NCBI RefSeq assembly: GCF_002094305.1
Contig: NZ_LWTX01000002.1
Coordinates: 434,001 to 498,000 of the forward strand
Length of the DNA: 64,000 nt
DNA from: Prescottella equi
GTDB taxonomy: Bacteria > Actinomycetota > Actinomycetes > Mycobacteriales > Mycobacteriaceae
Direction: 5' to 3'
The notes below the pieces were generated by a model. The model searched no databases. It saw only the letters and a list, made by a program, of their open reading frames with translations, and was not told the origin of the DNA. Within the stretch, counting starts at the first letter, position 1. Every line of letters begins with the position of its first letter. Shown here piece by piece: positions 24,122-32,813 of this stretch. The position numbers were made by a program, and so were the translations under genes.

Positions 24122-25134
24122 GCCTGGCGACCGTTCCCGCGGACTTCCTCAAACGCGCCCTGCGACTGGCGGAGACGGCAGGTGCGGACCTGGCGTCGAC
24201 GCTCGAGGCGTCGGGCATCGACGTCGCGTCGCTCGACGATCCCCGCTCGCGGCTCACCCCGGAGCAGGTCACGGCGTTCACCCAGGCCGCGTGGCAGCTC
24301 ACCGACGACGAACTGTTCGGCATCGGTGCGTCTCCGGTCCCGCGCGGCACGTTCCGGCTGATCTGTCTGTCGTTGATCCACCGCCCGGATCTGGGCAGCG
24401 CGCTCGAGCGGATGGCCGATGTCACCCGCGCGCTGCCGGTGCCACCGATCACGCTTTTCCGGAGTGAACGCTCCACGCGACTCGAGGTGCGGGTCGACGT
24501 CCGCGACGACGCGTACTCCCCCGAATTCGTCGACGAGGCGTTCCGGCTGGTCACCGATTTCGAGCTGATCCTCCTGCACCGCTTCGCGGCCTGGCTGGTG
24601 GGTCGCCGTGTGCGACTGCGGGCGGTGCTCATCCCCTATCCGGAGCCCGAGGCCCGGTTCGCCAAGCACTACGACGCGATCTTCGGGGTCCCGGTCACGT
24701 TCGGGGCGGCCGTGGCGACGCTCGAGTTCGAAAACGCGATCCTGCGGGCACCGATCATCCAGGACGAGGACACGCTCGCCGAGTACCTGCGCGAATCTCC
24801 GAACCTGCTTCTCTCCGAACGCGACTACGACAGCACCGCCTCCGCTCAGGTGCGCCGGGTACTCGAGATGGGGGCGCGCGGACGCACGTGCACTGCCGAC
24901 GAGATCGCCGAGATGCTCTCGATCAGCGTGCCGCACCTGCGCCGGCTCCTGCGCCAGGAAGGCACGTCGCTCAACGCGCTGCGCGAGGAGGTGCTGCGCG
25001 ACGCCGCGGTCGCCGCACTCCGCCGCGGCGAGCCGGTGGACGAGCTGTCCGCCCGGCTCGGCTTCTCCGAGGCGAGCGCGTTCCGGCGCGCATTCAAACG
25101 GTGGACGGGCGCGACGCCCGGGGCCTACCGCTGA
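24118..25134 (+). CDS. AraC-family transcriptional regulator
   Basis: 338 aa from a GTG overlapping the dapC stop. The N-terminal two thirds match the arabinose-binding-like regulator domain of the OruR/ArgR-type group (RGTFRLICLSLIHRPDLGSA, HYDAIFGVPVTFG). The C-terminal HTH_18 spans about 245-338, with the second helix-turn-helix LGFSEASAFRRAFKRWTGATPGAYR as its hallmark (shown in part: FRRAFKRWTG). Target genes and ligand are unknown; coupling to the aminotransferase gene hints at amino acid metabolism. Its 3' end overlaps the convergent whiB7 gene by 41 bp. Confidence 0.85.
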   Translation: MSLATVPADFLKRALRLAETAGADLASTLEASGIDVASLDDPRSRLTPEQVTAFTQAAWQLTDDELFGIGASPVPRGTFRLICLSLIHRPDLGSALERMADVTRALPVPPITLFRSERSTRLEVRVDVRDDAYSPEFVDEAFRLVTDFELILLHRFAAWLVGRRVRLRAVLIPYPEPEARFAKHYDAIFGVPVTFGAAVATLEFENAILRAPIIQDEDTLAEYLRESPNLLLSERDYDSTASAQVRRVLEMGARGRTCTADEIAEMLSISVPHLRRLLRQEGTSLNALREEVLRDAAVAALRRGEPVDELSARLGFSEASAFRRAFKRWTGATPGAYR

Positions 25135-25417
25135 GCGTTCCGCCGGCACACCCTCCCGCCGCCACGTGGGCGCGGGGCCGGCCGCGTGAGCGCTTGCGGG
25201 CGACGACGACGCCGCGGTGCAGGATCTCACCGCCCCAAACTCCCCACGGCTCGGCCCGCTCGAGCGCACCGGCGAGGCACCGGGACCGGATCGGGCATCC
25301 CCCGCACTGCCGTTTGGCCTGCTCGAGATCGTCGGGGGCCGGCGAGAACCACAGATCAGGGTCGCCGGTGCGGCACGGCGTCGTCCGTTCGTCGATGGAA
25401 ATCGCACTGCCCTGCAT
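25094..25417 (-). CDS. whiB7: WhiB7-type iron-sulfur transcription factor
   Basis: 107 aa. Four cluster Cys are placed as in WhiB proteins: Cys15, Cys38, Cys41 and Cys47. GVWGG at 59-63 is the SigA-binding turn, and RGRPR at 78-82 is the AT-hook that marks WhiB7. DPDLWF after the first Cys also matches. WhiB7 activates intrinsic antibiotic resistance genes on ribosome stress. The last 25 residues run past the usual end and overlap the convergent AraC gene. gaggaga lies about 9 bp before the start. The 88-bp gap upstream is short for the long attenuating leader known in mycobacteria, so that control may differ here. Confidence 0.85.
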   Translation of the reverse strand: MQGSAISIDERTTPCRTGDPDLWFSPAPDDLEQAKRQCGGCPIRSRCLAGALERAEPWGVWGGEILHRGVVVARKRSRGRPRAHVAAGGCAGGTLSGRPRASRPSTV

Positions 25418-25505
25418 CCCGATGGTCTCCTCGTCTCCCCGCGGCCGGGTAGTTCCCGTGCCATCGGTACAGACCGGTTTCGGGACGAAAACTCATCGCG
25501 AAAGG

Positions 25506-25910
25506 TCAGCAGAGAGCGACGGCGGCGGCCGAGGGGACGGTCACGGAGGGGGCGGCTACCGTGGCCGCGTCGGCGGCGCTCGCCGCGAGCTGCCGGCCGG
25601 GCACCGCGCGGGCGACGTCGTAGACGCGATCGAACGCGTCCACCAGCCATTCGTCGGTGGCCTCGGCCAGCACGCCCGCCGACGGATCCTGCTCGTCGTA
25701 GACGGTGACCGTCCAGTCCCCGCACGCGTCGGGATCGGTGGTGGTACCGGTGTCGTGGTTCTGCGCGAGGAGGAACCGCCCGAACTCGAAGTCGACCCGG
25801 ACCACGCGGCGACCGCGGTGCAGAACCACCCGGACGGGACGATGAGTCGCCGCCGCCAGCACCGTGACGGCATCGGTGTAGCAAAGATCAGGCGTGTCCA
25901 GCCATCCCAT
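25506..25910 (-). CDS. Hypothetical protein under a SigF-type promoter
   Basis: 134 aa from the ATG at 25910 with aagga 8 bp upstream. The first 95 residues look folded (TDAVTVLAAATHRPVRVVLH, VDFEFGRFLLAQNHDTG, DEWLVDAFDRVYDVARAV), and the rest is an Ala/Val-rich tail ending in Cys. No signal or clear membrane segment. Family not recognised. A GGTATA-N15-GGGTAA element upstream matches two others in this stress locus, so it is probably a general-stress gene. Confidence 0.6.
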   Translation of the reverse strand: MGWLDTPDLCYTDAVTVLAAATHRPVRVVLHRGRRVVRVDFEFGRFLLAQNHDTGTTTDPDACGDWTVTVYDEQDPSAGVLAEATDEWLVDAFDRVYDVARAVPGRQLAASAADAATVAAPSVTVPSAAAVALC

Positions 25911-25978
25911 GCCGAGGTCCTTTCCCGACGAGTTCTCCGAGTTCTCCGCGCCACCCTCCGGCAACGCACTCCACGCTG

Positions 25979-26005
25979 TTACCCCGGGAGAACGGCGGCT
26001 ATACC
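25979..26005 (-). promoter_or_regulatory. SigF-type promoter for the hypothetical stress gene
   Basis: Minus strand: GGTATA (26005-26000), 15 bases, GGGTAA (25984-25979), 69 bp before the ATG at 25910. The same two boxes at the same spacing occur at 26081 and 30217. The -10 box fits the GGGTAT of SigF/SigB promoters; the -35 differs slightly from the usual GTTT. Confidence 0.6.
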
Positions 26006-26080
26006 TCCGATGTCACACACGTCACCGGAACCGCCCGAAACGGTCGTCCGCACCGCTCCGCCGGACTTTTCGAGATCGGG

Positions 26081-26107
26081 GGTATAGGGCTCCCGAGAGG
26101 TGGGTAC
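26081..26107 (+). promoter_or_regulatory. SigF-type promoter of the switch-protein/sigF operon
   Basis: GGTATA (26081-26086), 15 bases, GGGTAC (26102-26107). Transcription would start near 26114, about 38 bp before the first ORF. It matches the element at 30217 over boxes, spacing and much of the flank (AGA then GGGGA after the -10). Confidence 0.65.
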
Positions 26108-26151
26108 AGACGGGGAGATCGTTCGTAAATCTCTCACCGGGAGTTGCCCTC

Positions 26152-26301
26152 ATGTCGTTGTTCTCGAGGACCGCCGTTCGCGTCGCCTGCGTCAAGAGCG
26201 TCTACTCGTGGTGCGGCGTGCCGTACTTCGGCGCGCGCGCCGACCTGGCAGCCACGGCCTACCCGACACCGGTGTCCGTTCTGTCGGCGGCGCGGGCGTA
26301 G
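26152..26301 (+). CDS. Small hypothetical protein at the head of the sigF operon
   Basis: 49 aa, ATG at 26152 with gggag 7 bp upstream. It contains two Cys (RVACVKSVYSWCGVPYFGAR) spaced like a short metal or redox site, and is otherwise Ala-rich. It lies about 38 bp after the predicted SigF-type start and 10 bp before the STAS gene, so it would be the first gene of the operon. No family recognised. Confidence 0.45.
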   Translation: MSLFSRTAVRVACVKSVYSWCGVPYFGARADLAATAYPTPVSVLSAARA

Positions 26302-26311
26302 GGCCGGCCGG

Positions 26312-26704
26312 GTGAGCACCGAACGTATATTTGCGCCCATGGAAATGTCCGGATCTGCCGCCGATTCCGCCCTGTCCCTCGACGTCGACGTGATCGAGGG
26401 CGTGGTCGTCCTACGCGCCCGCGGCGAGATCGACGTCCTCACCGCGCAGATGTTCGAGGAAGCACTCGACCGTGCCGCGTCCCGGCTGAAGGACGGCGTA
26501 CTGATCGTCGACCTCTCCGAGGTCGCGTTCCTCGCGTCGGCCGGCCTCGCCGTGCTGGTCCGCTGCAGCGACGACATCCCCGCCGGTAATCGGTTCATCG
26601 TGGCCGCGCACGGCCCCGCCACTGTCCGCCCCCTCGAGCTGACCGGACTGACCGAGGTGCTCGAGGTGCACCCGTCCGTCGAAGCGGCTCTGTCGACGGT
26701 GTGA
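26312..26704 (+). CDS. Anti-sigma factor antagonist (STAS domain, RsbV-like)
   Basis: 130 aa from the GTG at 26312; ATGs at 26339 and 26345 are possible starts too, as none has a strong ribosome site. STAS fold: VVVLRARGEIDVLTAQMFEE (residues 31-50) and LIVDLSEVAFLASAGLAVLV, with Ser76 at the position phosphorylated in RsbV/SpoIIAA. The usual D-S-S-G is A-S-A-G here. When unphosphorylated it should bind the anti-sigma kinase and free SigF. It overlaps the next gene, the likely partner. Confidence 0.85.
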   Translation: MSTERIFAPMEMSGSAADSALSLDVDVIEGVVVLRARGEIDVLTAQMFEEALDRAASRLKDGVLIVDLSEVAFLASAGLAVLVRCSDDIPAGNRFIVAAHGPATVRPLELTGLTEVLEVHPSVEAALSTV

Positions 26705-27201
26705 TCCTCGTGGCTGACAGAACGGTTACCTCGGCGTCGGTGGCGCAGCAGTCGGGCGTCGACGCCACGCGTGGCGACGGCGGCTTCTCGCTGATCGAAC
26801 TGCGGGCCGAGCCCACGGTCCTCGCACCGGCTCGCCGGGCGCTCGCCGAGTTCCTGAGGCGGGCGGGTTTCCCCGACGACCGGGCGCAGGACGTGCTGTT
26901 GGCCTGCTACGAGGCGATGGCGAACATCGTCGAGCACGCGTACCCCAGCGGGGCCGTCGGCACCTTCGACGTGTCGGCGACCTGTGACCGGGCCGGGACC
27001 CTGACGGTGACGATCACCGATCGTGGCGTCTGGAACAGCGCGGGGCCCGACCCCGCTTCGCGTCGGGGCCGCGGGCTGCAACTGGTTCGTGCGTGCGCCG
27101 ACCGATCCGAGGTCGCGTGCGGGGACACCGGGACACGAGTACTTCTCCAGTGGCGCGGCGCGCCCAGCAGCGCCACGCCCTACGACGAACAGGGTGGATA
27201 G
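26701..27201 (+). CDS. Anti-sigma factor kinase-like protein (HATPase, RsbW type)
   Basis: 166 aa from a GTG overlapping the STAS stop (another GTG at 26710 is possible). GHKL ATPase boxes: N-box ACYEAMANIVEHAY (about 75-88), G1-like ITDRGVW, G2 RRGRGLQLV. These proteins phosphorylate STAS antagonists and hold sigma factors. It is a close paralogue of the protein encoded at 30289 (both contain YEAMAN-VEHAYP and RGRGLQL). Position between the STAS gene and sigF suggests it acts on one or both. Confidence 0.85.
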   Translation: MILVADRTVTSASVAQQSGVDATRGDGGFSLIELRAEPTVLAPARRALAEFLRRAGFPDDRAQDVLLACYEAMANIVEHAYPSGAVGTFDVSATCDRAGTLTVTITDRGVWNSAGPDPASRRGRGLQLVRACADRSEVACGDTGTRVLLQWRGAPSSATPYDEQGG

Positions 27202-27207
27202 AACACG

Positions 27208-27639
27208 ATGCAGGCCGACGCCACTTCCGAGGTCTCCCTCAGCCCGTCCGGCACCACCCCCGCCGTGACGGTCACCGTCGCCGCCCGGCACGACCAGCTC
27301 ACCATCCTGCGGATGCTGACCGAGCTGGTGGCGATGCGCAACAACTGCACCCTCGATCAGGCGGCCGATCTCAAGCTGGCCGTCGACCAGATCTGCACCC
27401 TGCTGATCTCGTCCGCCGCCCCGGACACCGAGGTGAGCTGTCGGTACACCACGGTCGACGACACCTTCACCATCACGCTGACCGCCTTCACGGTCGGCGA
27501 GTGGTACCCCGAACAGGGCAGCCTCGAGTGGCGCATCCTGAGCGCCCTGGCCGATTCGATCGCGATCGACCAGCAGCCCGGCGCCTCCGGCGGCGCGACC
27601 GAATCGACGGTGACGATCTGCACCCGAAAGCTGGTGTGA
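27208..27639 (+). CDS. Anti-sigma factor, reduced HATPase (RsbW-like)
   Basis: 143 aa. The fold of an RsbW-type protein is visible: LTILRMLTELVAMRNNCTLD, then the N-box region ADLKLAVDQICTLLI, but the G1 DxGxG box is not present (the corresponding place reads TAFTVGEWYP). It sits 3 bp before sigF, the normal place of the direct anti-SigF factor (RsbW/UsfX in mycobacteria). It may bind the sigma factor without strong kinase activity, while the upstream paralogue supplies the kinase; this is inference. Confidence 0.8.
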   Translation: MQADATSEVSLSPSGTTPAVTVTVAARHDQLTILRMLTELVAMRNNCTLDQAADLKLAVDQICTLLISSAAPDTEVSCRYTTVDDTFTITLTAFTVGEWYPEQGSLEWRILSALADSIAIDQQPGASGGATESTVTICTRKLV

Positions 27640-27642
27640 CGG

Positions 27643-28431
27643 GTGGTTGTCCACGCCGACTCCCCGTCGTCACAGTCCTCGGATGACCTCGACGGGGTGG
27701 CCGAACTGTTCGCCGAACTGGCGAACTGCGACCCCGGTGACGAGCGTGGCACCGCGCTGCGCGACCGGATCGTCGCGCAGTCACTTCCACTGGCCCGCAA
27801 CATCGCTCGACGCTTCTCCAGCCGCGGCGAGGAGATGGACGACCTCTACCAGGTGGCGTGTGTCGGCCTGATCAACGCCGTCGACCGCTTCGACCCCGCC
27901 CAGGGAAGCAGCTTCGCCGCATACGCCGTCCCCACCATCATGGGCGAAGTGCGCCGTTACTTTCGCGACCACGCGTGGGCGGCCCGGGTCCCCCGTCGCC
28001 TCAAGGATCTGACACTCGACGTCGGCAAGGCCACCGAGGCACTGTCGCAGCGCCTCGGGCGTTCACCCACCGCACACGAACTGGCCGCCGAACTCGGCAC
28101 CGATCCGGACTCGGTCATGGAGGCGATCGCCGCGGCCGGTGCGTACCAGACACATTCGCTCGACAGCCCGGTCGGGCGCGACGGCGAGAGCGCCACTCTC
28201 GCCGATACGCTCGCGACCGACGACGTGGATCTCGAGCAGACCGAACTCCACCTCGCCCTGCAGCCCCTCATCGATCAACTCGAGCCGCGGGAGAAGCGCA
28301 TCGTCGTGATGCGCTTCTTCGAGGAGAGGACGCAGACCGAGATCGCCCGCGAGATCGGCGTCTCGCAAGTCCAGATCTCCCGCCTGCTGTCGAAGATCCT
28401 CGCCAGGATTCGCACCAACCTGGACGAGTGA
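27643..28431 (+). CDS. sigF: RNA polymerase sigma factor SigF/SigB type
   Basis: 262 aa from a GTG 3 bp after the previous stop. Regions 2 (LPLARNIARRFSSRGEEMDD, then DLYQVACVGLINAVDRFDP), 3 (PRRLKDLTLDVGKATEALSQ) and 4 (LEPREKRIVVMRFFEERTQT) are all complete, as in group 3 stress sigma factors. It directs RNA polymerase to general-stress promoters with GTTT and GGGTAT boxes. The operon order (STAS, HATPase, HATPase, sigma) gives its control by partner switching. A SigF-like promoter in front of the operon implies autoregulation. Confidence 0.95.
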   Translation: MVVHADSPSSQSSDDLDGVAELFAELANCDPGDERGTALRDRIVAQSLPLARNIARRFSSRGEEMDDLYQVACVGLINAVDRFDPAQGSSFAAYAVPTIMGEVRRYFRDHAWAARVPRRLKDLTLDVGKATEALSQRLGRSPTAHELAAELGTDPDSVMEAIAAAGAYQTHSLDSPVGRDGESATLADTLATDDVDLEQTELHLALQPLIDQLEPREKRIVVMRFFEERTQTEIAREIGVSQVQISRLLSKILARIRTNLDE

Positions 28432-28437
28432 CGCCGC

Positions 28438-30117
28438 TCAGTAGGCGCGCTTCAGCCGCATCCGGAGGGGCCGGCCGTCGGGGTCGACGACGAGGCGGTA
28501 GACGAGAGCGGCGGCGCGCTGCTGCCACCGTGGCGGCACGTCGATGTGGTGTCGGCGCAGCCGTCCCGCAGGTCTGGTCCCCGCCGACGGCGCCTCGTGC
28601 CAGCGGTCCAGCGCGTCGACACTGGTTCTGACGACGTCGAAGAAGCGCCCCGGGTCGATCAGGTCGGCGTCGTCACCGTCGCGCCGGCCCAGGTGTTCCC
28701 GGGCCAGCTCGAGCCGGAGGTCGCGCGCGAAACGGCGCGCCCCGTCGCCCAGACCGGCCGGGTCGACGGGCGCACGAACATCACGCTCGGCGTCCACGAC
28801 GGCGGCAGTCAGCTCCGAATCATGGGTCCAGGACCGACGATTGAAGTTGTCGCTCCCGACGGCCGCCCACGTGTCGTCGACAACACACACCTTGGAGTGC
28901 ACGTACACGGGAATGCCGCGATCGTTCTCGAGGTCGAGCACCAGCACCCGGTCGCCACCGGCGGCGCGGATGGTTTCGAGCGCCGACGAGTGCCCGAGCA
29001 GCGCAGACGGGATCGTGATGGGACTGTCGTCGTCGAGATGCTTCGGAACGACCGCCACGAGCCTCAGCTCCGGCTCGCGGCGCAGCGCCTCGGCGAACAC
29101 CCGCGCGACGTCCACCGACCACAGGTACTGGTCCTCGACGTACACCAGGGTCCGGGCGCGGTGCAGAACCTTCGCGTATGCCTTGGCCGCGCTGCGTTCG
29201 CCCTCTCGGGCAAAGGGGTAGGCCGGTCGGCGCCGCGGGTAGGTGCGCAGCAACTGCACCGAACACGACCCGCACGGCTCGGGAGGCGCTGCGGGCGTCG
29301 GCAATTCGGACGGTGATCGAGTCAGGCCCCGCAGGATGTCCGGCAACGCGTGCCACGGCAGCCGGGACAGCGCAGCGGGATCCTCCCACCGCTCCCGGAA
29401 CACGTCCTCGACGTCACGGACCGCCGGCCCGCGAATCTGCAACTGGGCGTCGTGCCACGCCGGGGTCTCGCCGTACTCGGGCGGGAACGGCCGGCTGAGC
29501 GGGTCACCGAAGTGATCGGCGTCGTCGCGGCGGGCGCGGGCGAGATCGATTCCCCCGACGAACGCGACGTCGGGGACGTGCGGGTCGGCATACCTGACCA
29601 CGACGAACTTCTGATGGTGACTGCCGAGTGCGGGTACCCGCTGGTCGAGGATCACCTCACCGCCGGCGGCCTCGAGCGTCTCCGCGAGCTTGCGGTTGCG
29701 GCGCCCCGGGAACCCGAGTGTCTCGATGTGCGAGCGCCACATCATGCCCTTGACCGTCGCGCCGCGACGGGCGGCGCCGGCGAAGGCGTCGGACACGGTA
29801 GTGCCGTCGACGAGCTGTTGATCGGCATCACCGCGCCAATCCGTGAACAGCACGAGGTCGTTCGATCCGGCGCGGGCCAGAGCCTCGGCCAGGGCCTCGA
29901 AGTACGCCCTGCCGTGGATCAGGGGCGTGACCTCGTTGCCGTCCGTCCACGCCGGGATCCGGGTGTCGCCGTTTCCTCGCTCGTCGGCGCTGAGGAACCA
30001 CGGGTGCGCCGGATCGAACCGCTCCCGGCGGCCCGTCAGCGCGAGGCTGGACCGCCCGAACGCCGAGGAGACCCGCCCAGCGAGCACACGGCAGCGACGC
30101 CACAGGGTTACGACCAA
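28438..30117 (-). CDS. Phospholipase D-family protein
   Basis: 559 aa from a TTG at 30117 with gaggagg 9 bp upstream; the frame stays open to a GTG at 30264, but the extra 49 residues look unconserved and cover a promoter on the other strand. Two HKD motifs are present: HHQKF at 167-171 followed by VGGIDL, and VHSK at 406-409 followed by GSDNFNRRS. Between them lie YVEDQYLWS and PITIPSALLGH. The N-terminus has a short amphipathic or membrane-proximal stretch. It probably cleaves or transfers phosphatidyl groups; a cardiolipin synthase role is possible. It stands between two SigF-linked units, 6 bp from the sigF stop. Confidence 0.85.
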   Translation of the reverse strand: MVVTLWRRCRVLAGRVSSAFGRSSLALTGRRERFDPAHPWFLSADERGNGDTRIPAWTDGNEVTPLIHGRAYFEALAEALARAGSNDLVLFTDWRGDADQQLVDGTTVSDAFAGAARRGATVKGMMWRSHIETLGFPGRRNRKLAETLEAAGGEVILDQRVPALGSHHQKFVVVRYADPHVPDVAFVGGIDLARARRDDADHFGDPLSRPFPPEYGETPAWHDAQLQIRGPAVRDVEDVFRERWEDPAALSRLPWHALPDILRGLTRSPSELPTPAAPPEPCGSCSVQLLRTYPRRRPAYPFAREGERSAAKAYAKVLHRARTLVYVEDQYLWSVDVARVFAEALRREPELRLVAVVPKHLDDDSPITIPSALLGHSSALETIRAAGGDRVLVLDLENDRGIPVYVHSKVCVVDDTWAAVGSDNFNRRSWTHDSELTAAVVDAERDVRAPVDPAGLGDGARRFARDLRLELAREHLGRRDGDDADLIDPGRFFDVVRTSVDALDRWHEAPSAGTRPAGRLRRHHIDVPPRWQQRAAALVYRLVVDPDGRPLRMRLKRAY

Positions 30118-30216
30118 CGCTCGAATCCTCCTCGGGAGCACTCCGGGATCCTTCCAGAACCGCGGGGCGCTGTCCGGCACCGGACGGTCGGAGCGAGATC
30201 CCGGTCGGAAGTCCCA

Positions 30217-30243
30217 GGTATAGGACCCCCGTACTCGGGGTAC
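30217..30243 (+). promoter_or_regulatory. SigF-type promoter of the second HATPase gene
   Basis: GGTATA (30217-30222), 15 bases, GGGTAC (30238-30243), 45 bp before the ATG at 30289. Boxes, spacing and downstream flank agree with the element at 26081. Confidence 0.65.
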
Positions 30244-30288
30244 CAGATCGGGGAACCGTGTCACCGTACCGAGCCGGGGAGAGAAGCC

Positions 30289-30717
30289 ATGTCACGGCAG
30301 CTGCGGCAGCGCCCGACCGACGACGCCCTGTCATTGACGGGCATTCGTGCGATCCCGACCGAGCTGGCGCCGGCCCGCGCCAGCCTGACGTCGTACATGC
30401 ACGGCCTGGGCCTGCCCGCAGTCCAGGCCCAGGACGCGGTCCTGGCCGGCTACGAGGCGATGGCGAACAGCGTCGAGCACGCCTACCCGCCCGGCGGCGC
30501 AGGAACATTCGATCTGCATGCCACTCGCGGGCACGACGGGGTCGTCACCGTCACGATCACCGACCACGGAACGTGGAAGGACACCGGGACGCAGCCGCAC
30601 GCCAAGCGGGGGCGCGGCCTGCAGCTGATGAAGGCGTGCAGCGACCACGCGGAGGTGCACCGTGGCCACGACGGGACGCGCGTCCGGTTGCAGTGGAGCC
30701 CTCGCGTCGCCGCGTGA
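30289..30717 (+). CDS. Anti-sigma factor kinase-like protein (HATPase), paralogue
   Basis: 142 aa, ATG preceded by ggggagagaag. N-box AGYEAMANSVEHAYP, G1-like ITDHGTW, G2 KRGRGLQLM. It is clearly related to the protein at 26701 along its length and has a matching promoter, which points to duplication of promoter plus gene. It stands alone, with no STAS or sigma gene attached, so it may cross-talk with the sigF operon or with the phosphatase encoded at 32810. Confidence 0.8.
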   Translation: MSRQLRQRPTDDALSLTGIRAIPTELAPARASLTSYMHGLGLPAVQAQDAVLAGYEAMANSVEHAYPPGGAGTFDLHATRGHDGVVTVTITDHGTWKDTGTQPHAKRGRGLQLMKACSDHAEVHRGHDGTRVRLQWSPRVAA

Positions 30718-30750
30718 CGGCGCGGCTCCGGATGTCGCCGAACGGCGGAT

Positions 30751-31194
30751 TCAGTGCCGGCCGGGGAGACGGACCACCTGCACCCAGAAGTCGTCGATCT
30801 GCCGGACGGCAGCGATGAACTGATCGAGATCCACCGGCTTGGTGACGTACGCGTTCGCGTGCAGCTTGTAGCTGCGCACTATGTCCTCCTCGGCGCCCGA
30901 CGTCGTCAGGATCACCACCGGGATGTCGGCCAGGTCCTGGTCCGATTTGATCTTCTCGAGCACCTGGCGTCCGTCGTACTTGGGCAGGTTGAGGTCGAGC
31001 AGGATCAGGTCCGGCCGAACAGCGTCCGGGTACTCCCCGCGCTTGTAGAGGAAGTCCAGCGCCTGTTCGCCGTCCCGGACGACGTGCAGGTTGTTGCCGA
31101 CCTTGTTGAACTCGAACGCTTCCCGCGTCATCAGTTCGTCGCCGGGATCGTCCTCGACGAGAAGGACGTCGATCGCCTTGCCTGCAGAACTCAT
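30751..31194 (-). CDS. Single-domain response regulator (Rcp1-like)
   Basis: 147 aa, receiver domain only. The acidic pocket [10 protein letters not shown] (11-20), phospho-acceptor Asp67 in LILLDLNLP, Thr98 and Lys119 ([11 protein letters not shown]) are all present. There is no output domain, as in Rcp1-type regulators that pair with phytochrome-like kinases and relay phosphate. Its ATG overlaps the stop of the histidine kinase gene, so the two are coupled. It is the last gene of the kinase operon. Confidence 0.9.
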   Translation of the reverse strand: MSSAGKAIDVLLVEDDPGDELMTREAFEFNKVGNNLHVVRDGEQALDFLYKRGEYPDAVRPDLILLDLNLPKYDGRQVLEKIKSDQDLADIPVVILTTSGAEEDIVRSYKLHANAYVTKPVDLDQFIAAVRQIDDFWVQVVRLPGRH

Positions 31195-32813
31195 GTGAGG
31201 GCTCCTTGTCCGGTGTGGACGCCGACATCGGCGCCGTTGACTGCTTCGCTGATGACGGGCAGGGTGAAGTTGAACCGCGCCCCGTCGGAAGAGGTTGTGT
31301 CGAGCCAGATCTGACCGCCGTGGTACTCGACGATCTTCTTGCACAACGCGAGTCCGATACCTGTACCGGTGTACTCGTCGCGGCCGTGCAGGCGCTGGAA
31401 GATGACGAAGATCTTCTCCTCGAACTCCTCCGCGATCCCGATCCCGCGGTCCTGCACGCTCACCAGCCACATGTCGTCTGGGCGGCGCTGCACGCTGATG
31501 GATACCTCGGGTGTGCTCTCGGGCCGAGTGAACTTGATCGCGTTACCGATCAGGTTCTGCCACAACATCGCCAGCAGCGTTGCATCGCCGTCGATCTCGG
31601 GCAGCCGCTGCGGTCGCTCGATCGTCGCACCCGACTCGTCGACGGCCGCGGAGAGGTTCGCCAACGCCTTGTCGAGCGCGTGGTCGAGGGACACCGGTCC
31701 GAAGCCGTCGTTGACCCGACCGACGCGGGAGAAGGTGAGCAGGTCGTTGATCAGCACCTGCATGCGCTTGGCACCGTCCACCGCGAAGTCGATGTACTGG
31801 CGGCCCCGCTCGTCGACGACGTCCCCGTAGCGCTTCTCGAGGAGCTGGCAGAACGAGGCCACCTTCCGGAGCGGTTCCTGCAGGTCGTGCGATGTGACGT
31901 AGGCGAACTGCTCGAGTTCGGCGTTGGAGCGCCGCAACTCCACCGTCTGCGCGTCCAGCTTGGCGGTCTGCACCTCGAGTCGGGCCTGACGGTCTCGCAC
32001 GAGCTCGAGTTCGGCGACGATCCGCTGCCGCATCCCCTCGATGTCCTCGGCGAGCGCCCGGATGTCCGCCGGACCGCTACCCGCGTCGACCTGCTGCCCG
32101 AAGTTGCCCAGTGCCACGCGACGCGACGACTCCGACAGTCGCCGCAGCGGGCTGGTGATCGCCTTGCGGATCAGCACCGCGAACGCCGCCGACGCGGCCA
32201 ACAGAATCACGAACAGCGACACGAACACCGCGGCCCGGATCTCCCGCGCGTGCGCGAGGGTCGCCCGGGCGTCGGCGCCGGCCTCGGCCAAGTGCTGGTC
32301 CAACTCGCCGAGACCGGCGCGCAGCTGGTCGAAGGCGAGCTTGCCGCGCTCGTACACGCCCGGGTCGAGAGGGCGGCCACCCGTGGTCGGTGTGGTGGCG
32401 AGGATGGGCTCGACGAAAACGGTCTGCCAGTTCGCAGCGTCCTGCTCGATCGCGTCGAGATCGGCGACCAGTTCGGATGTGGAACTGACCAGACCGCGCA
32501 GCTCGGCCATCGCGTCGGTCTGCAACTGCTCTCCCGCGGTGTACGGCTCGAGGGCTGCCGTGTCACCGCTGAGCGCGTACCCGCGAACCCCCGTCTCCTG
32601 ATTCAGGAACGACGCCCCGAGCTGCGAGGCCGCAGCTTCCGCCGGCGCGAGCCGGTTGATCAGATTGTCGGTGGCCGTCTGGGTCCAGTTCAGCGACACG
32701 GCAGCAGCGACCGCCCCGCCACAGATCAGAACCACCAGGGCGGCCAGAATCACGTTGAACCATGCCTGGACCGTGAGGCCCTTACCGGCAGTTCGCCGCA
32801 ATTGCGTACTCAT
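31191..32813 (-). CDS. Sensor histidine kinase with CHASE3-like sensor and HAMP
   Basis: 540 aa. TM1 (about 18-40) and TM2 (about 194-215) flank a helical outside domain of the CHASE3 type ([15 protein letters not shown], residues 70-84). HAMP spans about 216-268, a coiled coil follows, then HisKA with His309 in [14 protein letters not shown], and an HATPase domain with [17 protein letters not shown] and [12 protein letters not shown]. The [11 protein letters not shown] box is of the phytochrome-like family. It probably passes phosphate to the single-domain regulator and to the receiver of the phosphatase gene upstream. The signal is unknown. Confidence 0.9.
   Translation of the reverse strand: MSTQLRRTAGKGLTVQAWFNVILAALVVLICGGAVAAAVSLNWTQTATDNLINRLAPAEAAASQLGASFLNQETGVRGYALSGDTAALEPYTAGEQLQTDAMAELRGLVSSTSELVADLDAIEQDAANWQTVFVEPILATTPTTGGRPLDPGVYERGKLAFDQLRAGLGELDQHLAEAGADARATLAHAREIRAAVFVSLFVILLAASAAFAVLIRKAITSPLRRLSESSRRVALGNFGQQVDAGSGPADIRALAEDIEGMRQRIVAELELVRDRQARLEVQTAKLDAQTVELRRSNAELEQFAYVTSHDLQEPLRKVASFCQLLEKRYGDVVDERGRQYIDFAVDGAKRMQVLINDLLTFSRVGRVNDGFGPVSLDHALDKALANLSAAVDESGATIERPQRLPEIDGDATLLAMLWQNLIGNAIKFTRPESTPEVSISVQRRPDDMWLVSVQDRGIGIAEEFEEKIFVIFQRLHGRDEYTGTGIGLALCKKIVEYHGGQIWLDTTSSDGARFNFTLPVISEAVNGADVGVHTGQGALT

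Noticed and set aside
30118-30264. N-terminal extension of the phospholipase D gene to a GTG at 30264
   Set aside because: The gaggagg site before the TTG at 30117 is far better, and the extension would cover the SigF-type promoter on the other strand.
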